Counted from the first letter of the stretch, positions 33,160 to 42,488 are shown. The stretch: 64,000 nt of DNA from Catenulispora sp. GP43 (GCF_041260665.1 NZ_JBGCCT010000004.1:1-64000), one strand, 5' to 3'. Notes: a model not told the origin generated them from the sequence alone. A program made the numbers and translations.

Positions 33160-33842
33160 CCGGGCGCGACGAGACTGCCACCGAGGCTGCCGTCGAGACC
33201 GCTGCCGAGGCTGCCGCCGAGACCGCTGACGCGCTCGCCTGCTTCGAAGCCGGTCTGGCCGCCGGCCTCGATCCGCAGCCCGCCGCCGGAACAGCGGCCG
33301 GAGCGGACGGGACGGCCGTGACGAGCACCTCGTCGTGGTGGAGCGGGCTGGTCTGTCATTCCTGCGGGCACACCTTCCGCCGAGGCGACAAGGTCCGGCC
33401 GGCGCCGGGCCGCTCGACCCCGGTCCATGTCGATCCGGCGCTGCGGTGCGGGAGCGCCGACGCTGCCGCGGATCGGCGCCAGCCGGTCGACGACCCCACC
33501 CCCGGGGAATTCGCGGCGGGGCTGACCGAGGCGTGGCCACCGCAGGACGGCGTTCCCGCCGTCCGGCTCGAACCCGACGACTGGCACGTCGCCAATGGGG
33601 ATCGCCGGGGACGTCCGGTCGTGTGCCTGTACTGCGCCCACACGTTCCGGGCCGGCGAATACGTGATCCTGTGCCCGTGCCGGAGTTCGCGGGGAAGCAC
33701 GTCGTCGGCCGGGGAGGGCTGCGGCGCGGCCGTCCACCGCGACCCCGCCGCCGGTCTGCCCTGCTGGGAGAACTGGTGCCCGGACGGAACAGTCACCGTC
33801 TGCCCGGTCCAACTGAACGCGCTCGGCGATCAGGGCCGCTGA
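33150..33842 (+). CDS. RING-like (treble-clef) zinc protein, candidate E3
   Basis: A 230-residue protein with an Ala/Glu-rich N terminus (1-60) and two related Cys/His modules: Cys69-x2-Cys72-x-His74 with His93 and Cys100, and Cys159-x2-Cys162-x-His164 with Cys175, Cys177, Cys191, His196, Cys205, Cys210 and Cys218. The openings CHSCGHTFRRGDKV and CLYCAHTFRAGEYV are clearly duplicated. The second module has enough ligands for two zinc ions in a cross-brace, as in prokaryotic RING fingers known from E1-E2-JAB neighbourhoods. It directly precedes the E1 gene, which supports an E3-like or adaptor role. Confidence 0.75.
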   Translation: MRLTGRDETATEAAVETAAEAAAETADALACFEAGLAAGLDPQPAAGTAAGADGTAVTSTSSWWSGLVCHSCGHTFRRGDKVRPAPGRSTPVHVDPALRCGSADAAADRRQPVDDPTPGEFAAGLTEAWPPQDGVPAVRLEPDDWHVANGDRRGRPVVCLYCAHTFRAGEYVILCPCRSSRGSTSSAGEGCGAAVHRDPAAGLPCWENWCPDGTVTVCPVQLNALGDQGR

Positions 33843-33894
33843 CCGAACCCGACCAGCCCTGACAGCCCCCTGCCAAAGGAGCGAGCAGCAGCCG

Positions 33895-34980
33895 ATGACA
33901 TCGAGGACCGAGGACCGCTTCGCCCGGACCCGGCTGGTCGAGGGCTGGGACCAGGACCGTCTGGCCGCGGCCACGGCGGTGGTCATGGGGGTCGGAGCGC
34001 TGGGCAACGAGGTGGCGAAGAACCTGGCCCTGGCCGGAGTGGGCCGCCTGATCCTGTGCGACCCGGACACGGTCGCGGTGGCCAACCTCAGCCGCACCGT
34101 GTTGTTCACCGAAGCCGACGTGGGCCGGCCGAAGGCGGACGTCGCGGCCGACGCGCTGGCCCGGCTCAGTCCGGGCACCGCGGTCACGGTCCGGCGCGCC
34201 GACCTCGTGGCCGGCGTGGGCCTGGGTGAACTGGCCGACGCCGACCTCGTCCTGGGCTGTCTGGACACGCTGCGGGCCCGCATGCGGCTGTTGGGACGGT
34301 GCGCCCTGGTCGACGCCGCGCTGGTGGACGGCGGCACCCTGCCGTGGGGCGGCGAGGTACGGCTCCGGCTCGCCGGCGACGAGGCGTGCTACGCCTGCGC
34401 GCTGAGCCCGCGCGAGCGCGGCGCGTCCGACCTCCCGTGGAGTTGCGCCGAACCGTTCGACGCGGGCCCGGTACCGAGCACGATCGCCGGGACCGCCGCC
34501 GTGGCGTCATGGATGACGTTCGCGGCGCTGGGCGTCCTGTTCGCCACACCGCCCCGATATCGGATCCTGGATATCAATGCTCTCACCGGACGCTCCGGCC
34601 CGGTCTCGGTCACCAGAGCGGCCGACTGCCCGCACCACCTGCCGCTCACCGGGCCGGTGGAGCCGATACCAGTCTCGGTGCGGGACACCGTCGGGGCGCT
34701 CCTGGAGGCGCTGCCCGCCGGTTCCGACCCGTTGGCATGGAGGGAGTTTCCGCTTCAGGCCCACTGTCCGCAAACGGGCGACTACGATCTCTGCCAAGCA
34801 GGTGACCCCGGAGCGGGCGGCTGTCCGGGGTGCGGGACGACGATGCGGACCAGGTCGAGTACACGACTCAGGGATGCCGCAGCGGGGCAGCACCTTGATG
34901 CACTGGGTGTGGCACCCGAGGAGATACTGCCGGTTCGATCGGCGAAGGGGGAATATCTGTGGCGCCGTCTGAGTCGATGA
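33895..34980 (+). CDS. E1-like ThiF/UBA-domain adenylating enzyme
   Basis: The 361-residue protein should adenylate the C terminus of a ubiquitin-like protein. The nucleotide loop is GVGALGNE (residues 32-39), followed by LCDPDTV, NLSRT and GRPKAD, all typical of the ThiF/E1 family. A Cys-rich CYACALS segment (about 165) and a C-terminal zinc-ribbon-like part (CPQ, CQAG, CPGC around 290-320) are present, and a Cys in one of these could be the transthiolation residue. An AAGGAGCG site precedes the ATG. The coding end overlaps the E2 gene by 22 bases. Confidence 0.88.
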   Translation: MTSRTEDRFARTRLVEGWDQDRLAAATAVVMGVGALGNEVAKNLALAGVGRLILCDPDTVAVANLSRTVLFTEADVGRPKADVAADALARLSPGTAVTVRRADLVAGVGLGELADADLVLGCLDTLRARMRLLGRCALVDAALVDGGTLPWGGEVRLRLAGDEACYACALSPRERGASDLPWSCAEPFDAGPVPSTIAGTAAVASWMTFAALGVLFATPPRYRILDINALTGRSGPVSVTRAADCPHHLPLTGPVEPIPVSVRDTVGALLEALPAGSDPLAWREFPLQAHCPQTGDYDLCQAGDPGAGGCPGCGTTMRTRSSTRLRDAAAGQHLDALGVAPEEILPVRSAKGEYLWRRLSR

Positions 34981-36530
34981 TGCCGCCCCGCGATCCGGGC
35001 GAGGAGCCGGGCGGGTCGCGGCCCACGTTCTGGGACGACGGTCCGGAGATCAACCTCACGGAGGGCGAGGTCGACCGGTTCCGCCATGCGCTCGCCACGG
35101 TCTACCACACCGAGGGCAGGATGGCCGCGGTGCTGGAGGGCATCGGGTACGGCCGCGCCCGGTTCCCGGTCTGGGAAACCGCGACCGAGACCTGGCAGCA
35201 GGTGTTCTGGGAGTTCCAGAACGGCATCGTGGACCGGCCGTGGCGCCACCTGGTGATCGCGGCCTACGCGGCGTACCCGGGGAACGCAGTCTTCCGAGAG
35301 CTCGCCCGGCACTGTCTTCCCGATGCGCCCCAGCCCCAGCCCCAGCCCCAGCCCCGGGAAGACGCGGCGAGGCCCCGCTCTCCGGCGAAGCCGGAGACGG
35401 CCGCGCCGCCGGCCGTGGTCGACGACGTGTGCCACGTCATCGTCGAGATCGACGACGGTCAGGACGCCGAACAGATCAGAGCCGAGCTGGACCGCCTGGG
35501 CCTGCGGCCTGAAGTCAACTGGGTGGCGGGGAACAACATCTCTTTCCGTGTGGACGACGACGATCCGATCACCCTTCGCACCACCCTGGACGGCATCGGC
35601 AACGGCTACATCATCGTCGAGCCGGGCCGCCCCGACTACGTCCTGCAAGCCCTGCTGGTGTGCGGCCCGGACGGAAGGCGTTTCCAGATCACCGGGGCGC
35701 CGGCCCAGCAGACGGTGGCCAACATCGCCAACGATGTGCTCTACCAATACCCGACCTTCCGCGACAGGACGCGCCCCACGGTCGTCGATCTCGTCGGGCC
35801 GACCGGGCAGGGCGACCGGCTCGACCCGGACGACACCCTGCACGACGCCGGCATCCGGGACGGCGACGAGCTGCGGGTGGGGTTCCAGGCCACGGCCGGC
35901 GCCGTCCATCCGCAGCACCGCGAAGAAGCGCTCTACCGCGTTCGCAACCAGATCGTCGCCTACGCCAAGGCCCACGAGGGCTTCGGCGTGGAGGTCGACT
36001 GGCCCCAGCTGCCGAGCGAGTACACCCTGGAGTTCCGCGCCCGCAGCTTCGCGCCGAACCCGGACGGCGGCGCCGAGCCGGTGGAGATCGACCGGCCGCA
36101 CCGGGTGATGATCCAGTTCGGCCCCGACTTCCCGATGACGCCGCCGCAGGTGTTCTGGCTGACCCCGATCTTCCATCCGAACGTCTACCCGATGTACGAA
36201 TGCGAAGCGGCCCGCAACCAGCCGCACGCGCGCGGTCTGGTCTGTCTGGGCGAGCTGGCTATGTCGTACCAGCCCTCGCTGGACTTCGGCGAGCTGTGCC
36301 AGACGCTCGTGGACATCGCCGGATTCCGCAACTACCGGCTCTTCGAGCCCACCGGCTGGGTCGACGCGCACGGCAACCCGCTGGTCGTCGACGACTTCTT
36401 CGACGAGGACGCGATGAAGTGGGCCTGGGCCCACCAGGACCGCATCGCCGCCATCGGCGGTCGGTTCGCGGCCCGGCGCGACACCACGACACCGGTTTTC
36501 CGCAACTCCATCGAGCCGCTGGACCAATGA
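34959..36530 (+). CDS. E2-like UBC protein with EAD1 and beta-grasp domains
   Basis: A 523-residue four-part protein: EAD1 adaptor domain (about 33-118, ending AAYPGNAVF), a Pro-Gln repeat linker (124-132), an alpha/beta module (about 155-222), a ubiquitin-like beta-grasp domain (about 226-310) and a C-terminal UBC fold (about 320-480). The UBC part has HPN at 406-408 and catalytic Cys429 in GLVCLGEL, matching E2 enzymes. The beta-grasp domain has no diglycine end, so it is internal rather than a tag. GTG 34959 has a good AAGGGGG site; ATG 34977 overlapping the E1 stop is the alternative. The EAD1 links it to the EAD1-CHAT effector. Confidence 0.85.
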   Translation: MAPSESMMPPRDPGEEPGGSRPTFWDDGPEINLTEGEVDRFRHALATVYHTEGRMAAVLEGIGYGRARFPVWETATETWQQVFWEFQNGIVDRPWRHLVIAAYAAYPGNAVFRELARHCLPDAPQPQPQPQPREDAARPRSPAKPETAAPPAVVDDVCHVIVEIDDGQDAEQIRAELDRLGLRPEVNWVAGNNISFRVDDDDPITLRTTLDGIGNGYIIVEPGRPDYVLQALLVCGPDGRRFQITGAPAQQTVANIANDVLYQYPTFRDRTRPTVVDLVGPTGQGDRLDPDDTLHDAGIRDGDELRVGFQATAGAVHPQHREEALYRVRNQIVAYAKAHEGFGVEVDWPQLPSEYTLEFRARSFAPNPDGGAEPVEIDRPHRVMIQFGPDFPMTPPQVFWLTPIFHPNVYPMYECEAARNQPHARGLVCLGELAMSYQPSLDFGELCQTLVDIAGFRNYRLFEPTGWVDAHGNPLVVDDFFDEDAMKWAWAHQDRIAAIGGRFAARRDTTTPVFRNSIEPLDQ

Positions 36531-37534
36531 GCGTCGACATAGATCTGTACCGGACCGACGACTACGTGCCGGCCGGCCAGCTGCCCCTGGGGCCGATGCT
36601 CAGCGCGGCGCTCAGCCCGGTCGTGGGCGAGGACCTCGCCGATTACAGCGTCCTGGTGTCGTTCCTGCCCGTCGCCGAGGAGCAGGAGCTCAGCGGCTCG
36701 CCGACGCTGGTGAACCTGCGGGCGCAATGTGGCTACGTCCTGATTCAGATCAACCGCGGGGACGAGGTCGTCTACCGGCACCCGCACACCGTGCGCGAGA
36801 TCGTGGGCGAGCCCCTGCAGCGCGTGCTCGCCGAGCACTTCCCCGGCGAGTCGCACTGGGGATTCGGACTCAGCGGCCCCGGACTCGAGCAGTTCGCCCT
36901 CGTGCGCCCGGCGCCGCGGATCCACAACGAGGTGTCCCTCGGCAGCACGCCGACCCGCCGGCCCCGGCTCAATGTCGAAGAGGTGCCCGAGGAGGAGCCC
37001 GCGATCTCGACCCTGGCCGAGCTCGGCGTCGGCGGCGACCCGGCCCGGTCGGACGCTCCCGTCGAGATCGTGGTGCGCGCCGACGTCTTCGACACGCTGG
37101 CCAAGAACGGACTGTTCTCGGGCGAGATCGAGGAAGGCGGCTTCCTGGTCGGCAACGTCTATCGGGACGGCGAGAACTCCGGGCGCCACCTCATCGAAGT
37201 CACGGCGGCGGCGCCCGCGGAGCGCACCGGGGCTTCGCTGCTCCGATTCACGTTCACCGGGGAGAGCTTCCTGCGCATCGGCGAGCAGATCACCCGCAGA
37301 CACCGGGGCGAGCGGCTGATCGGCTGGTACCACACGCATCTCTTCCCCGCGACGGAGAACTTCGGACTCTCCTCCATCGATGTCTCCCTGCACCACGGCA
37401 CCTTCCGGCAGCCCTGGCAGACAGCAGCCCTCGTGAACCTCTCGGACGAAGGCAGGACTCTGCGTTTCTACCGCGCGGCCGGCGACGAGATGCTGCTCAC
37501 GTCCTACTGGGTGGCCGGGGATGACAGCCGTTAG
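36527..37534 (+). CDS. JAB/JAMM metallopeptidase with N-terminal extension
   Basis: The 335-residue protein has an N-terminal alpha/beta region (about 1-135) of the type that accompanies such peptidases and a C-terminal Mov34/JAB domain (about 178-332). The JAMM zinc site is intact: Glu203 in IEEGGFLVG, His269-x-His271 in WYHTHLF and Ser282-x2-Asp285. Such enzymes cut isopeptide or precursor bonds of ubiquitin-like proteins. It overlaps the E2 stop by ATGA and the next gene by 14 bases, completing an E1-E2-JAB set. Confidence 0.88.
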   Translation: MSVDIDLYRTDDYVPAGQLPLGPMLSAALSPVVGEDLADYSVLVSFLPVAEEQELSGSPTLVNLRAQCGYVLIQINRGDEVVYRHPHTVREIVGEPLQRVLAEHFPGESHWGFGLSGPGLEQFALVRPAPRIHNEVSLGSTPTRRPRLNVEEVPEEEPAISTLAELGVGGDPARSDAPVEIVVRADVFDTLAKNGLFSGEIEEGGFLVGNVYRDGENSGRHLIEVTAAAPAERTGASLLRFTFTGESFLRIGEQITRRHRGERLIGWYHTHLFPATENFGLSSIDVSLHHGTFRQPWQTAALVNLSDEGRTLRFYRAAGDEMLLTSYWVAGDDSR

Positions 37535-38447
37535 CCCGGCCCTCGGCCTGGACGCCGAGGCGACCGCTCGCAGAGCCGTGGCCTGGGCCGCGGCGGCCGG
37601 CCCGGACCCGGCCCGGCCCGACTCGGGGGCCGGTCCGCCGCCCTACGGGCCGTTGCGCGCCGCCGGGTCGCTGGCCCGGCCCACCCCGGAATCGGTGTCA
37701 GCCCTCGGCGAACTCGTCCGCGACACCGCCGCGCGCCTGGGGGCCGGCCGGCCGCCGTTCGCGGACCACGGCGGCGCCGGGCCCGGCGCGCTGTTCCTGG
37801 CGGCCGCGGCGGGAGGGCGGAAGGAACCGCTGACGGCGACGCGGCTCACCGAGCTCATCGACGTGCCCGAGCTGGTCGGCTCGGCGCCGGCCGAAGGTGC
37901 CTGGCTGGACGCCTTCGCGCGGCACGCCGTCGTCGGCCCCTGGCTCGGCGTCCCGGACAGCCCCACCGAGGCGCTGTTGCTCGCCTCCCCGCTCACCGAG
38001 GTGCTGTACCGGCCGGCGGCGGCCCGTGGCAAGACCGGCACGGCCCGGCAGGTCGCCTTGGCGGTGGGCATGCTCGCCCGCCCGCGCGGCACCGAGGTCC
38101 TGCGGGCCGCGGCGGCCGGCTGGTCGGCGGATCCGGCGGTCCTGGCCTGGCGCACCGGCCTGCTCAGGCGGCTGGTCCAGGACGGGCCGGCCGAGCGGCG
38201 GTTCGTCGCGGACGTCTACGTCACCGCCCGCCTGTGGCACGGAGCCGAGTGGGACCGCCGGGTGCGATGGGCGGGGCGGGCGTTGACGGATCCGAAGACC
38301 ATCAGCGATCTGGCGATAAGGACCCTGGAGTACTGGGCGCCGCTGGCGGTCCTGGAGCGCGGCGGATCGCTGCTCGTCCGCGAGCGACGTCCGCTGCGCG
38401 CGGCCGAGGCCGTGCTCGCGCTGGTCCGGCGGCACCGCCTCGCTTGA
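37521..38447 (+). CDS. Helical accessory protein of the ternary system
   Basis: A 308-residue Ala/Arg/Leu-rich protein with no signal peptide, membrane span or catalytic motif. Regular amphipathic helices suggest an alpha-solenoid or helical-bundle adaptor, with a conserved-looking centre around ALLLASPLTEVLYRPAA and a Trp-rich end. It overlaps the JAB gene by 14 bases and lies just before the FtsH-like ATPase, so it is likely one of the accessory domains that accompany FtsH-MoxR-vWA systems; I cannot assign which. Confidence 0.7.
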   Translation: MTAVSPALGLDAEATARRAVAWAAAAGPDPARPDSGAGPPPYGPLRAAGSLARPTPESVSALGELVRDTAARLGAGRPPFADHGGAGPGALFLAAAAGGRKEPLTATRLTELIDVPELVGSAPAEGAWLDAFARHAVVGPWLGVPDSPTEALLLASPLTEVLYRPAAARGKTGTARQVALAVGMLARPRGTEVLRAAAAGWSADPAVLAWRTGLLRRLVQDGPAERRFVADVYVTARLWHGAEWDRRVRWAGRALTDPKTISDLAIRTLEYWAPLAVLERGGSLLVRERRPLRAAEAVLALVRRHRLA

Positions 38448-38480
38448 GCCGCCGCACTGTCAGGAGAGGAGAAGCACCAG

Positions 38481-40523
38481 GTGAGTCCAGGCAAGCGCAC
38501 GATCGGGTTCGTCCCCTTCGAACCGCAGCGGTTCGGTGACCGGTGGCTGATGGCCGAGTTGGACACGCCGGACCTCACGGTCGGCGAGCTGCTGCGCGAG
38601 CTGCCCGCGCTGTCGACGGCCCCGTTGACCCCGGAGCACCTGGAACTGAAGGTCTGCAACGTCATCCACGTGATCGAGGCAGCCGGTCCGGACACGCCCT
38701 TGTTCGTTCCGCCCGGGATCGCCATCGGCGGACACGCCGAGACCGAGCCTGGTCCGCATCTGCCGCCGGCCGTCGCCGTCGCCGTCGAGAAGCAGCCTCC
38801 GCTGTACGCGAAGCCCGGCCATCCGGAGACGCTGAGCGAGCGGGAGGCGGTGCTCTTGGCGCACACCCCGGAGATCAACCGCGCGGCCGCCTACCTGGAG
38901 CGCGGCCTGTCGGTGCTGATCCGGTGCGAGAAGCTTCTCGTCGAGCATCTGGCGGGCGAGATGGCGGGCAGGTCGGGCCGGCCGAGCCAGCAGATCCGGG
39001 CGGCGGGCACCGATGCGCCGATCCTGCCCGGCCTCGGGTCGAACAGCCGCGCCGACGTGCTCGCCGCGCTCAAGGACGCGGTCACCCGGGCCGCGCCGGG
39101 GGACGTCCTGGTCGTGCCGTACCTCGACCTGCTCGCCGGGGGCACCGACAGCGCGTTGTCCAGCGAGGCCCGCGACCTCACCGAAGCGCTCTACGAGCAG
39201 GCCGAGTGTGTGCTGCTGGGGTTCATCGATCCATCGCTGAACGTCCCCGAGGTCCTGGCGAACCGGTTCGCGGTCAGGCTGGCCGTGGACATCCTGCCGC
39301 GAGAGGTCGCGACCGCGGACGACAGCCGGGTGCCGGTCGGACAGGCCCTGGTGACCCGCGAGGAGGCCGGCTTGTTCAAGGACTTCGACGCCGCCGGTCT
39401 GTACAAGCACGTCGCCGGTATGAACGCGGTGCGGCTGCGCCACGCCATCCGCTTCGCGTTCCATCAGCACGCGCGCCAGGACGCGTCCGCCGAGGAGTTG
39501 ACGTTCGCCGATCTGCTGAACGAGGTCCGGACTTTCAAGGCCCGGACCTCCACCTCGTTCGAGGTGCCGAACGTGACGTTCGACGCCATCGGCGGCTATG
39601 ACGAGGTCAAACGCGAACTCGCGCAGGCCCTGGCCATCATCGGAGGGGCCGCCGACCTGCCTGAAGCACTGCGTCACGATCTGGTGCCGCGCGGCTTCAT
39701 CTTCCACGGGCCTCCGGGCACCGGCAAGACGCTGTTCGCGAAGGCGATCGCGAGCACGCTCGGCGGCACCCTGCTCGTCGTGTCCGGGCCGGAGGTCACC
39801 GACATGTACGTCGGGGAGAGCGAGCGCAAGGTCCGCGAGCTGTTCGCCGAGGCCCGCCGGAACGCGCCCGCGGTGGTCGTCTTCGACGAGTTCGACTCGA
39901 TCGCCGCCCAGCGCAGCGGCCGTGACGACGGCGGCAGCCGGGCCGGCAACGCGATCGTCGCGCAGCTGCTCACCGAGCTCGACGGGTTCCGTCCCGAGGT
40001 GCCGGTGCTCATCATCGGGACCACGAACCGCCTGGACCTGATCGACGAGGCGCTGCTGCGGCCCAGCCGCTTCCGGCCGATCCGCATCGACCTGCCCGAT
40101 GCCGCCGCGCGCGTGGAGATCGCCCGCTGGCATGCCGCGCACTTCGGGGTGGCCGCCAGCCCGGCGCTGCTCGAAGCGGTGGGCCGGGCGACCGACGGCC
40201 TCAACGGCGACGACATCCGGTCGATCTTCCGCGACGGCCGGGCCGACGAACTCGCCGGCAGCCGCCGCCCGGTCGACGCGCGCCGGCTGGGCGAGCTCGT
40301 CGGCGCGCTCCGGCGCGGCCGGCAGCAGCGCGACGCCGACCGGAGCACCGCGGCCACCGCCCGGCGGGCCGCGGCGCGCGGCCGGCAGGAGACGAACGCC
40401 CGCGTGGTCCTGGTACCGCGCACCGGAGACGACATGCAGGACGACGCCTCGACGGACCCGCCGGGGGCCGGCCGGCCCGCGGCGACCGGCACCGACCCGG
40501 CCAGGGAGGTCTTCCCCCGATGA
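38481..40523 (+). CDS. FtsH/Cdc48-like AAA+ ATPase without protease domain
   Basis: A 680-residue protein: about 350 residues of unassigned N-terminal region, then one AAA+ module with Walker A GPPGTGKT (410-417), Walker B VVVFDEFD (about 464-471), sensor TTN and the second region RPSRFRP carrying an arginine finger. The AAA domain opens with VTFDAIGGYDEV as in FtsH and Cdc48, but there is no HExxH protease and no transmembrane helix, so it is a stand-alone unfoldase or switch. GTG 38481 has an AGGAGAGGAG site. Its stop overlaps the MoxR start (ATGA), giving a strictly coupled pair of ATPases. Confidence 0.88.
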   Translation: MSPGKRTIGFVPFEPQRFGDRWLMAELDTPDLTVGELLRELPALSTAPLTPEHLELKVCNVIHVIEAAGPDTPLFVPPGIAIGGHAETEPGPHLPPAVAVAVEKQPPLYAKPGHPETLSEREAVLLAHTPEINRAAAYLERGLSVLIRCEKLLVEHLAGEMAGRSGRPSQQIRAAGTDAPILPGLGSNSRADVLAALKDAVTRAAPGDVLVVPYLDLLAGGTDSALSSEARDLTEALYEQAECVLLGFIDPSLNVPEVLANRFAVRLAVDILPREVATADDSRVPVGQALVTREEAGLFKDFDAAGLYKHVAGMNAVRLRHAIRFAFHQHARQDASAEELTFADLLNEVRTFKARTSTSFEVPNVTFDAIGGYDEVKRELAQALAIIGGAADLPEALRHDLVPRGFIFHGPPGTGKTLFAKAIASTLGGTLLVVSGPEVTDMYVGESERKVRELFAEARRNAPAVVVFDEFDSIAAQRSGRDDGGSRAGNAIVAQLLTELDGFRPEVPVLIIGTTNRLDLIDEALLRPSRFRPIRIDLPDAAARVEIARWHAAHFGVAASPALLEAVGRATDGLNGDDIRSIFRDGRADELAGSRRPVDARRLGELVGALRRGRQQRDADRSTAATARRAAARGRQETNARVVLVPRTGDDMQDDASTDPPGAGRPAATGTDPAREVFPR

Positions 40524-41719
40524 CCGAGAGCAGGACCGACCCCCTTCGCGGCCGGATCGTGGCGCGCACCTTCGCCAGCCGTCTGGACCAGCTGAAGAAC
40601 GACTTCGTCGGCCGCGGCGAGACCATCGACCTGATCGGCCTGGCCATGCTGTGCCGGGAGCACGTGCTGCTCATCGGACCGCCGGGCACGGCCAAGACGG
40701 CGCTGCTGAACCGGTTCGGCGAGCTCCTGGACAGCCCGCCGTTCACCTACCTGCTCAGCCGGTTCACGGAGCCGGCCGAGTTGTTCGGCCCGCTCGACGT
40801 GCACCGGTTCCAGCACGAGGGCGAGTACCGGGTCAACACCGACGGCATGCTGCCGCAAGCCCACCTGGCCTTCCTCGACGAGGTGTTCCAGGGCAGCTCG
40901 GCGATTCTCAACACCCTGCTGACGCTGATCAACGACCGGCGTTTCCACAACGGCGCCACCGTCGAGCGGTGCAATCTCATCACCCTGCTGGGCGCCACCA
41001 ACGAGGTGCCGGACGATCCGGTGCTCGCGGCTTTCGGCGACCGGTTCCTGCTGCGCTGCCGCCTGGAGTACGTCGCCGACGACGAGATCGAGGACCTGCT
41101 CGCGGTCGGCTGGTCCGACGAACGCCGGATCATCGCCCGGTCCGGCCTCGCCGGGGCTGAGGTCCCACGAGACCGGGCCGTGTTCAGCATGGCCGATCTG
41201 CGTGTGCTCCAGCAGTCGCTGGCCGCCGTCGATCTGGGGCCGGTGAGCGCCACGTACGCGCGGATCATCAGGGACCTGCGCGAGCAGGGCGCGGTCTTCT
41301 CGGACCGCCGGGCCGTCAAGGCCCAGAAGGTGATCGCCGCCTCCGCGCTGCTCGCGGGCCGCGCGAAGGCGGAGCAGGCGGACCTCGCGGCGTTGGTCCA
41401 CGTGTGGGCGGACGGCCGCGACGAAGCGGTGTTCCGCCGGGTCGTCACCGGTCACGGCGTCCCGGTCTCGGAGTCCGGGCACCGGGTCCGCGATCTGGCC
41501 GACATCAGGATCGATCTGCGCGAACTCCTGGCCCGTCAGGAGCGGCTGGCCGCGCAGGAGGAGTATCACGAGGTGCTGCGGCTGCTGCGCCGGCTGGCCA
41601 CGGAGGTCCGCAACAGCCACCCGGCCGAGGGCGCGCTGCTGAAGGAGATCCAGGACGAGGTCCGCGGCACCATCACCAGATTCCGTGAGCGGTACCGGGA
41701 GGAATTGGACGATGTGTAA
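40520..41719 (+). CDS. MoxR/RavA-type AAA+ ATPase
   Basis: The 399-residue protein has Walker A GPPGTAKT (53-60), pore/helix-2 insert segment around GPLDVHRFQHEGEYR, Walker B AFLDEVFQG (about 115), sensor LGATNEVP and the RFLLRC arginine region, all diagnostic of MoxR/RavA AAA+ ATPases. These usually remodel a vWA partner protein; the vWA-bearing propeller protein of this operon is the obvious partner. The C-terminal third is helical and coiled-coil-like (about 320-399). It overlaps the next gene by 8 bases. Confidence 0.9.
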   Translation: MTESRTDPLRGRIVARTFASRLDQLKNDFVGRGETIDLIGLAMLCREHVLLIGPPGTAKTALLNRFGELLDSPPFTYLLSRFTEPAELFGPLDVHRFQHEGEYRVNTDGMLPQAHLAFLDEVFQGSSAILNTLLTLINDRRFHNGATVERCNLITLLGATNEVPDDPVLAAFGDRFLLRCRLEYVADDEIEDLLAVGWSDERRIIARSGLAGAEVPRDRAVFSMADLRVLQQSLAAVDLGPVSATYARIIRDLREQGAVFSDRRAVKAQKVIAASALLAGRAKAEQADLAALVHVWADGRDEAVFRRVVTGHGVPVSESGHRVRDLADIRIDLRELLARQERLAAQEEYHEVLRLLRRLATEVRNSHPAEGALLKEIQDEVRGTITRFRERYREELDDV

Positions 41720-42488
41720 CCCCCGCCGTGTGCGCGTCACCGCCACCCGCGAGATCGCGGAAGTGTGGGAGCAGCAGGTGCGCAGGCAGATTCAACGCAC
41801 CGGCCAGGCCGTGGCCGAGGTGCGGATCCGCGAGCCGCTCGGTGCGATGCTCGGCACCCCCACCCTGGCCGCGCTGGCGACCGTGCTCGCCAAGACCCCG
41901 GGCTGGGAGCGGCAGGGCGACGCCTACCAGCACGACCTCGACGGCGGGTACGTCCGGTACGACCCGGGCACCCGCGAGTTGGAGATCGTCGCCGTCCGCA
42001 CCGCGGAGGTCACGGTGACCGCCGAGGCCACGGCCACCGCGGTCGGACGGCTGACGGACGAGCTCCGGGAGGAGGGCGAGGGCATGTACTACGACGACGA
42101 GTGGGGCGGCGTCACCGAGCAGGACGCCCGGCGGAGCGCGCAGCAGCACGCCGCCGCGAGGCTCGACGCCACCGCCCGGATCCGCCTGAACGAGGCCCAC
42201 CGCGAGATCGACGAACAGCGGGGAGCGGAAGTGCTGGCCGAGGCGGAGGGCAAGGCCGACACCGAGCTGTCGGCGGCCGTCGCGGCGCGCTCCGGGCAGC
42301 TCCGGGACGAGGCCGCCGAGCGGTTGACCGCGGTCGGCATCGCGGGCCGGAACCTGTTCTATCAGGCGCTCGGCACCGCCTACCGCGACGCGATCACCGC
42401 CTATGCCCGGAGCCGTGGCGCGGACCATCTGCACTGCACCGAAGACGGCGGTGTCATCGACATCGAGTTCGAGCTGGACGTGAACTGA
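41712..42488 (+). CDS. FtsH/MoxR/vWA ternary-system accessory protein (MCNPRR type)
   Basis: A 258-residue protein beginning MCNPRRVRVTATREIAEVWE, an opening I associate with the X-domain accessory proteins of FtsH-MoxR-vWA ternary systems. A short alpha/beta start is followed by a long charged helical stretch (about 110-215, coiled-coil-like, rich in Glu/Ala/Arg) and a small C-terminal strand region ending IDIEFELDVN. No catalytic motif is visible. ATG 41712 overlaps the MoxR stop by 8 bases. It is probably a structural bridge between the ATPases and the sensor. Confidence 0.72.
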   Translation: MCNPRRVRVTATREIAEVWEQQVRRQIQRTGQAVAEVRIREPLGAMLGTPTLAALATVLAKTPGWERQGDAYQHDLDGGYVRYDPGTRELEIVAVRTAEVTVTAEATATAVGRLTDELREEGEGMYYDDEWGGVTEQDARRSAQQHAAARLDATARIRLNEAHREIDEQRGAEVLAEAEGKADTELSAAVAARSGQLRDEAAERLTAVGIAGRNLFYQALGTAYRDAITAYARSRGADHLHCTEDGGVIDIEFELDVN

